Assembly: GCF_900091475.1 (NCBI RefSeq)
Contig: NZ_FMIB01000002.1
Location: 6,448,001 to 6,512,000 of the forward strand
Length of the DNA: 64,000 nt
DNA from: Micromonospora chersina
Lineage (GTDB): Bacteria > Actinomycetota > Actinomycetes > Mycobacteriales > Micromonosporaceae
Reading direction: 5' to 3'
Below, in pieces: positions 1-8,314 of the stretch (positions are counted from its first letter, which is position 1; each line of letters begins with the position of its first letter). Both the position numbers and the translations under genes were made by a program. Below the pieces are notes generated by a model. It worked only from the letters and a program-made list of their open reading frames with translations. It made no database searches and was not told the DNA's origin.

Positions 1-90
1 CACCCGGCGCCCCACCCTGCCGCGCAGCCTCGCCGCCCTGACCGTTTCTGATCACAGCCTCGCCGCCGTGCCGTGACCCCGTCCGCTGGT

Positions 91-150
91 GTTGACCAAG
101 AAGTTTGGGTCGGGATCGGGCGGAACGATGACGCAAACCTCTTGATCAAC
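91..150. repeat. Imperfect inverted repeat, REP-like
   Basis: Two 21-nt arms (91-111 and 130-150) are inverted copies matching at 18 of 21 positions around an 18-nt spacer. The arms are AT-richer than their surroundings and begin GTTGA[C/T]CAAGA. No gene overlaps it; it lies beyond the 3' end of the minus-strand sugar kinase, so it could act as a transcript end or be one copy of a dispersed intergenic repeat. Only this copy was seen in the window. The rest of 1-214 holds no gene I can support; 161-210 is a run of G tracts. Confidence 0.5.
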
Positions 151-214
151 GCGGGTGGCGGCGGTCGGGGGTGGCCGGGGTGGTCGGGGGTGGCTTCCGC
201 GTGGGCGGGGTCCG

Positions 215-1201
215 TCAGGTTGGCGGGACCAGCAGGGCGTGGAGGGCTGCCGGGTCGGCGACCTCGGGCAGGTCGCGGGCGGCGAGCCAGGCGGCCGCGG
301 CGGCCCCGTCGCCGGCGCTGCGCAGCGGGGCGTCCGGCCAGCGGCGGGACAGTTCGGCGCGGACCGCGGCGGCGAGGGGGGTGTCCCCGGTGAGCAGGCC
401 GCCGCCGAGCACCACCGGGTCGGTCGCGCCGGGCGGCCGGATCCGGGAGACGCTCTCGGCGAGCAGCGCGGCCGCCTCCGCGACCAGGGCCACGCCGGCC
501 GGCTCGCCGTCGCGGGCCGCCGCCACCACGAGCGGCGCGAGCCGGGCCAGTTCCACCGGCGGTCGGCGGGTCACCGCCTGCACCACGGCCTCGGCGGTGG
601 CGCGGGGGCGGGCGGCCACCTCGGTGGCGCCGGTGAGGTCGGTGAGCACCCGGCGGGCCAGGTCGCCGGGCGGGTCGGCCCGGTCCAGGTCGGTGAGCAG
701 CCGGCGGACCGCCTCGCGGCCGAGCCAGAAACCGGAGCCCGCGTCGCCGAGCAGCCAGCCGTGCCCGTCGGCGGTGCGGTCGAGGCGCAGGTCGCGTACC
801 TGGGCGGCGATCGCACCGGTGCCGGCGATGAGCACGGTGCCGTCCGGGGCGGACGTGCCCGAGGCGTAGGCGACCAGGGCGTCGCCGTGCACCGCGTACG
901 GGCAGCGCAGGCCCGCGTCGGCCCACGCCTGGTCGAAGGCGGCCCGGCCCTGCGGGTCGGCGAGGAGCCGGCCGGCCCCGGCCAGCCCGATGACGCCGGC
1001 GCGGACCCGGGTGGGGTCGATGTCGGCGAGGGCGGCGCGCAGCGCGGCGAGGAGTTCGGCGGCGGCCCGCTCGGCGCCGTGGCTGGTCGGGTTGCCCCCG
1101 CCGGCACGGCCGGCGCCGAGGCGTGCCCCGTCGAGGCTGAGGGCGGCGGCGCGGGTGGACGTACCCCCGACGTCGAGGCCGACCACGACGGTGTCCGACA
1201 T
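215..1201 (-). CDS. N-acetylglucosamine kinase-type BadF/BadG/BcrA ATPase
   Basis: A 328-residue ASKHA-fold sugar kinase, probably phosphorylating N-acetylglucosamine or a related aminosugar in the cytoplasm. The phosphate-1 loop (VGLDVGGTSTR) is at residues 6-16, a second phosphate-type loop (LIAGTGAIAA) lies mid-protein, and a GDAGSGFWLG segment and a C-terminal VVLGGGLL strand follow. ATG 1201 is chosen because it puts the phosphate-1 loop near the N-terminus; the open frame runs further upstream without family similarity. It is divergent from an RpiR regulator, SIS protein and NgcEFG-type importer, which points to use of imported GlcNAc or chitobiose. Substrate is inferred from context; glucosamine or MurNAc kinase activity is also possible. 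Confidence 0.85.
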   Translation of the reverse strand: MSDTVVVGLDVGGTSTRAAALSLDGARLGAGRAGGGNPTSHGAERAAAELLAALRAALADIDPTRVRAGVIGLAGAGRLLADPQGRAAFDQAWADAGLRCPYAVHGDALVAYASGTSAPDGTVLIAGTGAIAAQVRDLRLDRTADGHGWLLGDAGSGFWLGREAVRRLLTDLDRADPPGDLARRVLTDLTGATEVAARPRATAEAVVQAVTRRPPVELARLAPLVVAAARDGEPAGVALVAEAAALLAESVSRIRPPGATDPVVLGGGLLTGDTPLAAAVRAELSRRWPDAPLRSAGDGAAAAAWLAARDLPEVADPAALHALLVPPT

Positions 1202-1354
1202 CCCTTCATGCTGGTCGGCCGCGTCTCCGGGCGCAAGATCCGGGCTGTGCGCCAGGTAACAGTTTGAAAACTTCGCCCACGGCCTTGACACGGAGGGGCC
1301 TTCAGTAAGAACTTTTACCACTAACAGTTAACACTCTTTTCCGAAAGGCGTCCC
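1202..1354. promoter_or_regulatory. Divergent control region, kinase / RpiR-ngc operon
   Basis: This 153-bp gap between two divergent genes is unusually AT-rich in its right half. TTGACA (1285-1290) could be a -35 element for the rightward operon, with TAAGAA (1306-1311) as a short-spaced -10. The octamer TAACAGTT occurs twice in the same orientation (1257-1264 and 1322-1329), and the second copy merges into GTTAAC. These are candidate operator half-sites for the RpiR regulator. No DasR-type box was seen. GAAAGG (1343-1348) is the ribosome binding site of the regulator. Confidence 0.45.
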
Positions 1355-2317
1355 ATGGTTGATCACGAGGTGGACACCCCCGCGGGGACCGCGGTGGTCG
1401 ACGCCGACGCGGTCGACCGGCGGGGTGCGGTGGCCGTCTCCTCCGACGGGGTGCTGGCCAGGGTCCGGGCCGGGGCGGGGGAGCTGACGGGGGCGTTGCG
1501 CCGGGTCGCCGAGCACGTGCTCAGCGATCCGGAGGCGGCGGCCCGGGCCACAATCGTCGAGCTGGCCGAGCGTAGCGGCACCTCACCGGCGACCATCACC
1601 CGGTTCTGCCGGGCCATGGGCTTCGAGGGGTACGCCGACCTGCGGCTCGGCATCGCGGCGGAGACCGGCCGGGCGCGCTCGGCGGGCTGGACGGTCGACA
1701 TCGGCCGGGAGATCCAGCCCAGCGACCCGCTGGCCCGGGTGCTCGACCAGATCATGGCCGCCGACACCCGGGCCATGCACGACACGGCCGCGCTGCTCGA
1801 CCTCGGCGAGGTGGAGCGGGCCGCGGTGGCCATCGCCGGGGCGAGTCGGGTGAACATCTTCGGCGCCAGCGGCAGCGCCCTGGTCGGCGAGGAGATGCAG
1901 TTCAGCCTGCACCGCATCGGAGTGGCCGCCTGGGCCTGGAGCGACGTGCACGAGGGGCTGGCCAGCGCCGCGCTGCTCGGTGTCGGCGACGTCGCGCTCG
2001 GCATCTCGCACACCGGGCAGACCCGGGAGACCATCGAGATGCTGGCCGAGGCGGGCAGCCGGGGCGCCACCACTGTCGCGCTGACCGGGTTCCCCCGCTC
2101 GCCGCTGGCGGAGCTGGCCGACATCGTGCTGGTCACGGCCAGCCAGGCCACCACGTTCCGGCCCGACGCGCTCTCCGCGCGGCACCCCCAGCTCGTCGTG
2201 CTCGACCTGCTCTACATCGCGGTGGCGCAGCGCACCCACGACCGCGCCCACGCGGCCTTCCGGCGCACCGCCCAGGCCGTCGACGGGCACAAGGCCGAGA
2301 AGGGGGCCACCTCATGA
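1355..2317 (+). CDS. MurR/RpiR family transcriptional regulator
   Basis: A 320-residue one-component regulator expected to sense a phosphosugar and control aminosugar uptake and catabolism. The N-terminal RpiR-type helix-turn-helix spans about residues 30-105 (VELAERSGTSPATITRFCRA at its core). A SIS phosphosugar-binding domain covers about 140-290, with the FGASGSA and SHTGQTRET loops. ATG 1355 has GAAAGG six bases upstream. The stop overlaps the next start as ATGA, so it is translationally coupled to the SIS protein and likely heads the ngc operon. It probably binds the gap to its left and autoregulates; the effector, perhaps GlcNAc-6-phosphate, is inferred. Confidence 0.9.
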   Translation: MVDHEVDTPAGTAVVDADAVDRRGAVAVSSDGVLARVRAGAGELTGALRRVAEHVLSDPEAAARATIVELAERSGTSPATITRFCRAMGFEGYADLRLGIAAETGRARSAGWTVDIGREIQPSDPLARVLDQIMAADTRAMHDTAALLDLGEVERAAVAIAGASRVNIFGASGSALVGEEMQFSLHRIGVAAWAWSDVHEGLASAALLGVGDVALGISHTGQTRETIEMLAEAGSRGATTVALTGFPRSPLAELADIVLVTASQATTFRPDALSARHPQLVVLDLLYIAVAQRTHDRAHAAFRRTAQAVDGHKAEKGATS

Positions 2318-3063
2318 TCAGTGCCCAGCGGTACGCGGACGCCGTCCGCCCGGTGCTCGACCGCCTGGTCGACACCCAGGCCGAGGCCGTCGACCGGGCG
2401 GCCGACGTGATCGCCGGCGGGATGCGCGCCGGCGGCGTGCTCCAGGCGTTCGGCGCCGGCCACTCCGAGGCGTTCGCCGCCGAGCTGGTGGCCCGGGCCG
2501 GCGGCCTGGTCCCGACGAACCGACTCTCCCTGCACGACCTCGTGCTGCACGGCGACGCGCCCCGCGACGTGCTCGCCGACCCCAAGCTGGAACGCGACCC
2601 GGCCGTGGCGCACCAGCTCTACGCCCTGGCGGCGCCGCAGCCGGAGGACGTGTTCGTGGTCGCCTCACAGTCCGGCATCAACGGCTCGGTGGTCGAGCTG
2701 GCGACGCTGGTCCGGGAGCAGGGCCACCCCTTGATCGCGGTCACCTCGGTCGAGCACACCGCACGGGTCGCCCCGCGGCACCCGTCCGGCCACCGGCTCG
2801 CCGACCTCGCCGACGTCGTGCTGGACAACGGCGCGCCGTACGGCGACGCACTGCTGCCGCTCGAGGGCGGCGGCGCGGTCTGTGCGGTCTCGTCGGTCAC
2901 GGCGGCGCTCCTGGCGCAGCTGCTGACCGCCGAGGTCGTACGACGGTTCCACCAGGCCGGGGAGGTACCCCCTATCTACCTCTCCGCCAACGTCCCCGGT
3001 GGGGACGAGCACAACCTCGCCCTCGAGTCGCGGTACGCCGGGCGCCTCCGGCGGACCGCCTGA
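2314..3063 (+). CDS. SIS domain phosphosugar-binding protein (UPF0309 type)
   Basis: A 249-residue protein of the UPF0309/COG4821 SIS family. The FGAGHSEAFAAEL loop (about 46-58), the AGGLVPTN segment, the SQSGINGS loop and the conserved tail SANVPGGDEHN are visible. Members sit beside sugar uptake operons and are expected to bind or isomerise a phosphosugar, but no reaction is firmly assigned. Its ATG overlaps the regulator stop by four bases, and the substrate-binding protein gene follows after 24 bp. It may act on a phosphorylated aminosugar made by the divergent kinase. A MurQ-like etherase is an alternative, but MurQ has a different signature. Confidence 0.85.
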   Translation: MISAQRYADAVRPVLDRLVDTQAEAVDRAADVIAGGMRAGGVLQAFGAGHSEAFAAELVARAGGLVPTNRLSLHDLVLHGDAPRDVLADPKLERDPAVAHQLYALAAPQPEDVFVVASQSGINGSVVELATLVREQGHPLIAVTSVEHTARVAPRHPSGHRLADLADVVLDNGAPYGDALLPLEGGGAVCAVSSVTAALLAQLLTAEVVRRFHQAGEVPPIYLSANVPGGDEHNLALESRYAGRLRRTA

Positions 3064-3087
3064 CCCGACCCACAAGGAGAGACAGAG

Positions 3088-4503
3088 ATGTCGGTTACCC
3101 CCGAGAACCTCGGCGACCTCAGCCGCCGGACCCTGCTTCAGCGGGCCGCCGCGGCGGGCCTCCTCGCCGCCCCGGCGATGGGCCTGCTCAGCGCCTGCGC
3201 CGGCAGCGAGCCGGAGAAGTCCGACAACGGCGGCGGCGGGGCCAAGAGCAAGGACAACCCGTTCGGCGTGAAGGACGGCAGCGCCGTCAAGGTGGTCATC
3301 TTCAACGGCGGCCTGGGCGACCAGTGGGCCAAGGAAGACAAGGTCATCTTCAGCGCCAAGCACCCGAACGTCACGGTCAACATGTCGTCGACCCAGAAGA
3401 TCAAGACCGAAGAGCAGCCGAAGATGGCGACGCAGCCGAGTGACCTGGTCATGAACTCGGGCGCCGACATGATGGACCGCAGCACGCTGATCAACGAGGG
3501 CGCCATCGAGCCGCTCGACGACCTGCTCACCGCGCCCGCGTGGGACAGCGAGGGCACCGTCGCCGACTCCCTGCTGCCGGGCACGGTCGGCGACGGCACC
3601 CAGAACGGCAAGTTCTACGTCGTGAACGTGGCGTACACGGTGTGGGGCAACTGGTACAACGCCGCGCTGTTCAAGAAGGAGGGTTGGCAGGCGCCGACCA
3701 CCTGGGACGAGTTCTTCGCGCTGGCCCCGAAGATCAAGGCCAAGGGCATGGCGCCGTACGTGCACGACGCCGTGCACGGCTACTACCCGCGCTGGGCGCT
3801 CATGGCGAGCATCTGGAAGACCGCCGGCAAGCAGGTCGTCGTCGACATCGACAACCTGAAGGAGAACGCCTGGAAGGCCGACGGCGTGCTCAAGGCGCTG
3901 GAGCCGTGGGAGAAGCTGGTCAAGGACAAGCTGCTCCTCCCGGGCAAGCTCGACCACACCCAGTCGCAGCAGGCGTGGCTCGACGGCAAGGCGGCGTTCA
4001 TCCAGGTCGGCACGTGGCTGAAGAACGAGATGTCGGCCACCATCCCGCCGGGCTTCGAGCTGACCCTGTCGGACTACTGGCACAACGCCGACGACAAGGC
4101 CCCGAAGGACGTGTTCGCCGCGTCCGGCGAGGGCTTCGTCGTGCCGAGCAAGGCCCCCAACAAGGAGGCCGCGAAGGAGTTCCTGCGGGCGATCCTGTCG
4201 AAGGCGGGTTCGGCCAAGTTCGCCGAGCTGACCAAGTCGCTGGCCTCCACCAAGGGCTCCGGCGACAACGTGCAGGACACCGCGCTCTCCAGCGCCAACG
4301 CCCTCATGAAGAACGGCGGCAGCGAGCTCATCTCCGTCAAGTTCCAGGACTTCTACGCCGACCTGGACAAGGAGAGCCAGAACCTCTCCGAGGAGCTGAT
4401 GGCCGGCCGGCTCACCGCGCAGCAGTTCGTCGACAAGATGCAGGCGGCCGCCGACAAGGTCGCCAAGGACTCGTCGATCAAGAAGCAGACCCGCACCGCC
4501 TGA
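3088..4503 (+). CDS. ngcE: NgcE-like GlcNAc/chitobiose-binding lipoprotein
   Basis: A 471-residue extracellular solute-binding protein of an ABC importer. The N-terminus has a Tat-type motif (SRRTLL, residues 12-17), a hydrophobic stretch and a lipobox ending LLSAC (Cys37), so it should be exported folded and lipid-anchored. The sequence resembles the Streptomyces N-acetylglucosamine/diacetylchitobiose-binding protein NgcE, including its start and the mature-protein style rich in Lys and Trp. AAGGAG precedes ATG 3088 at good spacing. Two permease genes follow directly. Ligand is inferred from family and from the kinase/regulator neighbours. Confidence 0.85.
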   Translation: MSVTPENLGDLSRRTLLQRAAAAGLLAAPAMGLLSACAGSEPEKSDNGGGGAKSKDNPFGVKDGSAVKVVIFNGGLGDQWAKEDKVIFSAKHPNVTVNMSSTQKIKTEEQPKMATQPSDLVMNSGADMMDRSTLINEGAIEPLDDLLTAPAWDSEGTVADSLLPGTVGDGTQNGKFYVVNVAYTVWGNWYNAALFKKEGWQAPTTWDEFFALAPKIKAKGMAPYVHDAVHGYYPRWALMASIWKTAGKQVVVDIDNLKENAWKADGVLKALEPWEKLVKDKLLLPGKLDHTQSQQAWLDGKAAFIQVGTWLKNEMSATIPPGFELTLSDYWHNADDKAPKDVFAASGEGFVVPSKAPNKEAAKEFLRAILSKAGSAKFAELTKSLASTKGSGDNVQDTALSSANALMKNGGSELISVKFQDFYADLDKESQNLSEELMAGRLTAQQFVDKMQAAADKVAKDSSIKKQTRTA

Positions 4504-4525
4504 TCCGACGGAGAGAGTGAGTCCA

Positions 4526-5467
4526 ATGCGGCACGGAGTCGCGCGTTTCGTCACGGGCTTCCTGGCCCTGCCCGTCGCGCTGTACCTGTTCTACGTGGTG
4601 TGGCCGTTCGCGCAGGCGGCGGGATACTCGCTGACCGACTGGGGCGGGTACTCGGATTCCCAGCGTTTCGTCGGGCTGGACAACTACGTCCGGCTGCTCT
4701 CCGACGAGCTGATCCGGAAGGCGTTCTGGCACAACGTCTTCTTCCTGGTCACCGTGCCGCTGTTCACCATCGCGCTGGCCCTGTTCCTCGCGTTCCTGCT
4801 CAACGTGGGCGGACGCGAGGACAGGGCCGGCATCCGCGGGGTCTTCGGCTCCGCCCTCTACAAGGTCATCTTCTTCTTCCCGCAGGTGCTGTCGCTGGTG
4901 GTCATCGCCGTCATGTGGCAGCAGATCTACCGCACCGACAGCCAGGGCCTGATCAACGGCCTGCTCATCAAGATCGGGCTGGTCGACGCGGACAACCCGA
5001 TCGCCTTCACCGCCGACCCGGAGCCGTTCCTCGGCATCCCCGCGGTGCTCTGGTGGCTGCTGCTCATCGCGATCTGGAGCGGCGCCGGCTTCTACATGGT
5101 CCTCTTCTCGGCGGCCATGCAGTCGATCCCGAAGGACATCTACGAGGCGGCGATCCTCGACGGGGCGGGCCGGTTCCACACGTTCTTCCGGGTCACCCTG
5201 CCGCTGCTCCGGGACACCATCTCGGTCGCGTGGGTCTACCTGGGCTTCATCGCCCTGGACATGTACGCCCTGGTCTTCGTCATGACGCCCAGCCAGGGCG
5301 GCCCGAACCACGCCAGCGAGATCTTCGCCTCGGTGATCCAGTTCAACGCGTTCCAGAAGGGCCAGTTCGGCTACGCCTGCGCGATCGCCGTGGCGCTGGC
5401 CATCTTCACCATCCTGCTGGCCGCCGTCCAGCTGAGGATCACCCGCCGTGACCGGATCGAGTTCTGA
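4526..5467 (+). CDS. ngcF: NgcF-like sugar ABC transporter permease
   Basis: A 313-residue membrane protein with about six transmembrane segments and the binding-protein-dependent transport signature near residue 205 (EAAILDGAGRFHTFFRVTLP), which contacts the ATPase. It is the first of two permeases behind the NgcE-like protein. ATG 4526 is preferred over an in-frame GTG at 4517, because GGAGAG (4510-4515) is correctly spaced only for the ATG. The next gene starts 13 bp after the stop. It imports GlcNAc or chitobiose with NgcE and NgcG. Confidence 0.87.
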   Translation: MRHGVARFVTGFLALPVALYLFYVVWPFAQAAGYSLTDWGGYSDSQRFVGLDNYVRLLSDELIRKAFWHNVFFLVTVPLFTIALALFLAFLLNVGGREDRAGIRGVFGSALYKVIFFFPQVLSLVVIAVMWQQIYRTDSQGLINGLLIKIGLVDADNPIAFTADPEPFLGIPAVLWWLLLIAIWSGAGFYMVLFSAAMQSIPKDIYEAAILDGAGRFHTFFRVTLPLLRDTISVAWVYLGFIALDMYALVFVMTPSQGGPNHASEIFASVIQFNAFQKGQFGYACAIAVALAIFTILLAAVQLRITRRDRIEF

Positions 5468-5480
5468 GGAGGCCTGGACG

Positions 5481-6434
5481 ATGAGCACGGTGACCCACAC
5501 CTCCGGCCAGAAGCGACCCGACGTGGCGCCCCCCGGCCGGCCGACCGGCCGGCGGGCGGAAGCCGCCGGCAGCGGCATCGGCGGCCGGATCTTCAACGGC
5601 TTCTCGCACCTGTTCCTCGTGGTCTGGGCGATCATGGTGATCTACCCGCTGCTCTGGGTGGTGATGTCCGCGCTCAAGACCGACTCGGAGGTCATCCGCG
5701 AGCCGCTGTCGCTGTTCCCCAAGTCGCTCCAGTGGGACAACTTCGCCCGGGCCTGGACGGCCGGGATCGACAGCTTCTTCCTGGACACGCTGATCGTGCT
5801 CGTCTTCAGCGTGACCCTGACCATGCTGCTGGGCTCGATGGCGGCGTACGCGCTGGCGCGCTACGAGTTCCGGGGCAACCGGCTGATCTACTGGATGTTC
5901 CTGTCCGGGCTGACCCTGCCGGTCTATCTCGCCGCGGTGCCGCTGTTCAAGGGCGTCTACAACATGAACGTCGTGTTCCCGCTGCTCGGCCCGAACAAGC
6001 ACCTCACCCTGATCCTCGTCTACGTGGCGTGGTCGCTGTCGTTCACCGTCTTCTTCATGCACTCGTTCTTCCGGACGCTGCCGCACTCGATCGCCGAGGC
6101 GGCCATGGTCGACGGCGCCTCGCACACCCGGGCGTTCTTCAGCGTGATGCTGCCGATGGCCCGACCCGGCCTGATCAGCATCGGCATCTTCAACGTGCTC
6201 GGCCAGTGGAACCAGTGGTACCTGCCGACCCTGCTCATGCAGCCGGTCGCGGGTGAGCCGAAGAACCAGGTGATCGCCCAGGGCCTGATCGAGCTGTCGG
6301 TCAACCAGGGCTACAAGTCCGACTGGTCCGGTCTCTTCGCCGGGGTCACCATGGCGATGCTGCCGGTGCTGATCGTGTACGTCGTCTTCCAGCGCCAGGT
6401 GCAGTCCGGCCTCACGGCCGGCGTCGGCAAGTAA
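5481..6434 (+). CDS. ngcG: NgcG-like sugar ABC transporter permease
   Basis: A 317-residue permease of the MalG type. After a polar, Pro/Gly-rich N-terminus of about 35 residues come six membrane segments and the ATPase-contact loop (EAAMVDGASHTRAFFSVMLP, about 205-224). ATG 5481 has GAGGAGG (5466-5472), which overlaps the end of the preceding gene; a GTG at 5448 lacks this. It completes the transporter's membrane part. The operon holds no ATP-binding subunit, as in Streptomyces, where a shared MsiK ATPase energises such importers. A strong hairpin follows the stop. Confidence 0.88.
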   Translation: MSTVTHTSGQKRPDVAPPGRPTGRRAEAAGSGIGGRIFNGFSHLFLVVWAIMVIYPLLWVVMSALKTDSEVIREPLSLFPKSLQWDNFARAWTAGIDSFFLDTLIVLVFSVTLTMLLGSMAAYALARYEFRGNRLIYWMFLSGLTLPVYLAAVPLFKGVYNMNVVFPLLGPNKHLTLILVYVAWSLSFTVFFMHSFFRTLPHSIAEAAMVDGASHTRAFFSVMLPMARPGLISIGIFNVLGQWNQWYLPTLLMQPVAGEPKNQVIAQGLIELSVNQGYKSDWSGLFAGVTMAMLPVLIVYVVFQRQVQSGLTAGVGK

Positions 6435-6447
6435 CGCCCGCTACCCG

Positions 6448-6487
6448 CTGCCCGGTCCCTCCGGCATCTGTCGGAGGGGCCGGGCAG
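6448..6487 (+). terminator. Rho-independent-type hairpin after ngcG
   Basis: The 16-nt arms 6448-6463 (CTGCCCGGTCCCTCCG) and 6472-6487 pair over their whole length with one wobble, around an 8-nt loop. There is no T run, as is common for actinobacterial terminators. It closes the aminosugar operon and ends only 10 bp before the start of the next gene. Confidence 0.8.
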
Positions 6488-6497
6488 AATCGCGTCC

Positions 6498-8171
6498 GTG
6501 CTGGTGGCGGTGGAGTCCGACGAGCGGGGCGGGGGAGTGCTGCAACCCCTCGGCCCGGCCGGTCGCGCGGCCGGCCCGGCCGAGCCGGTGGCCGACCTGG
6601 CCGCCGCGGTGGCCGCCCGGGAGGCCGCCGACCGCCCTCGCTGGGTCTTCGCCGCCGGCGCCGCCCTCTACCCGGCGCTGCTGCGCGCCGGCGTCCGGCT
6701 CGACAGGTGCCACGACGTCGAGCTGACCGAGGCGCTGCTGCTCGGCCACGCCGGCCGCTGGGGCGAGCCGCGCTCGCTCGCCGCGGCCTGGGCCCGGCTC
6801 ACCGGGGCGCCGGTCCCGCCGGACCCGGCGCCGCGCCCGCCCGAGCCGCCCGGTCATGGCCAGGACGCGCTCTTCGACGCGCCGTCCGGGCCGCCCGGTC
6901 CGGGCATCGCGGCGTTGACCCGGGTGTACGCGGACCAGCTCGCCCGGATCGCGCGGACGGAACACCCCGGCCGGTTCCGGCTGCTGGTGGCCGCCGAGTC
7001 GGCGGGCGCGCTGATCGCCGCCGAGATGGGCGCGGCCGGGCTGCCCTGGCGCGCCGACGTGCACGACGCCATCCTGGCCGACCTGCTCGGCGAGGCGTCC
7101 CCGGTCGGGGGACCGCCCCGCCGGCTGGCCGAGCTGGCGGCCCGGATCGCCGACGCGTTCGGCGTCCGCCAGCTGCACGCCGACTCCCCGGCCGAGCTGC
7201 TCAAGGCGTTCGCCCGCGCGGGCGTGGAGCTGCCGAACACCCGGGCCTGGGTGCTGCGCGGGGTGGAGCACCCGGCGGTGCCGCTGGTCCTGGAATACAA
7301 GGAGCTCTACCGGATCTGGACGGCGCACGGCTGGGCCTGGCGCGACGCCTGGGTCTCCGGCGGCCGCTTCCACCCGGAGTACGTGCCGGGCGGCGTGGTG
7401 TCCGGCCGGTGGGCCACCCGGGGCGGCGGGGCGTTGCAGATTCCGAAGGTGATCCGGCGGGCCGTGGTGGCCGACCCGGGCTGGACCTTCGTGGTGGCCG
7501 ACGCGGGCCAGCTCGAACCACGGGTGCTCGCCGCGGTCTCCGGCGACGAGCGGCTGGCCGCCGCCGGTGGCGCCGGTGACCTCTACGCGGCGCTGGCCCG
7601 GGACGCCTTCGCCGGTGACCGGGCCCGGGCCAAGGTGGCCCTGCTCGGCGCCATGTACGGGCAGACCGGCGGCGCGGCGGTGCCCGCCCTGGCGGTGCTC
7701 AGGAAGAACTACCCGACCGCGTTCGGCCACGTCGAGGCGGCCGCCCGCACCGGCGAGGCGGGCGGGCTGGTGCGGTCGTGGCTGGGGCGTACCTGCCCGC
7801 CGGGGTCGGCCGGTTTCGGCGACGGCGACGAGGCGGTGGTGGACGCCGGGGCGGATCCGCAGAGCCCGCGCGCCCGGGCCGCCCGGTCCCGGGGGCGGTT
7901 CACCCGCAACTTCGTCATCCAGGCCACCGCCGCCGAGTGGGCCTCCACGCTGCTGGCCACGCTCCGCACCGAGCTGGCCGGCAGCGGGGCCGAGCTGGTC
8001 TTCTTCCAGCACGACGAGGTGATCGTGCACTGCCCGGCCGAGGCGGCCGGGTCGGTCGCCGCGGCGGTCACCGAGGCCGGGGCGCGGGCCACCCGGCTGC
8101 TGTTCGGCGAGACGCCGGTCCGCTTCCCGCTCGACCTGTCGGTGGTGGACTGCTACGCCGACGCGGCATAG
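6498..8171 (+). CDS. Family A DNA polymerase with inactive exonuclease region
   Basis: A 557-residue polymerase of the group often named bifunctional 3'-5' exonuclease/DNA polymerase. Polymerase motifs are intact: motif A as VVADAGQLEPRVLA, motif B as RAKVALLGAMYG, and motif C as FFQHDEVIVHC. The N-terminal 200 residues sit where the exonuclease domain should be, but I cannot find the D-x-E metal-binding pair or the exo II Asp, so proofreading is doubtful. There is no 5' nuclease domain. GTG 6498 lies 10 bp after a terminator hairpin and has no clear ribosome binding site, so its transcript may be leaderless. It probably acts in repair or translesion synthesis rather than replication. Confidence 0.85.
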   Translation: MLVAVESDERGGGVLQPLGPAGRAAGPAEPVADLAAAVAAREAADRPRWVFAAGAALYPALLRAGVRLDRCHDVELTEALLLGHAGRWGEPRSLAAAWARLTGAPVPPDPAPRPPEPPGHGQDALFDAPSGPPGPGIAALTRVYADQLARIARTEHPGRFRLLVAAESAGALIAAEMGAAGLPWRADVHDAILADLLGEASPVGGPPRRLAELAARIADAFGVRQLHADSPAELLKAFARAGVELPNTRAWVLRGVEHPAVPLVLEYKELYRIWTAHGWAWRDAWVSGGRFHPEYVPGGVVSGRWATRGGGALQIPKVIRRAVVADPGWTFVVADAGQLEPRVLAAVSGDERLAAAGGAGDLYAALARDAFAGDRARAKVALLGAMYGQTGGAAVPALAVLRKNYPTAFGHVEAAARTGEAGGLVRSWLGRTCPPGSAGFGDGDEAVVDAGADPQSPRARAARSRGRFTRNFVIQATAAEWASTLLATLRTELAGSGAELVFFQHDEVIVHCPAEAAGSVAAAVTEAGARATRLLFGETPVRFPLDLSVVDCYADAA

Positions 8172-8314
8172 CCACGCAATTTTCCGTTTTGCCCCGCTAC
8201 CCGCCCCCCGGCGCGCTCGTTGGGCCCGGTGTGCGTACGACGGGACGGACCGGGCGCTGCTGCCTCCGGTCTGTCCCCCAGGTCGAGGGGGCACCGCTGA
8301 ACCGGATCGCAGGA

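Noticed and set aside
161..210. Run of G tracts that could form a G-quadruplex
   Set aside because: Base composition alone explains such tracts here, and no gene start or known control site is associated with it.
155..1267. Long plus-strand frames over the sugar kinase gene
   Set aside because: They are antisense to a clear ASKHA kinase and have Arg/Gly/Pro-rich low-complexity translations, a normal effect of very GC-rich DNA.
2665..4554. 629-residue minus-strand frame across the NgcE-like gene
   Set aside because: It is antisense to a well-supported binding-protein gene, has no family resemblance and only reflects the lack of stop codons in GC-rich sequence.
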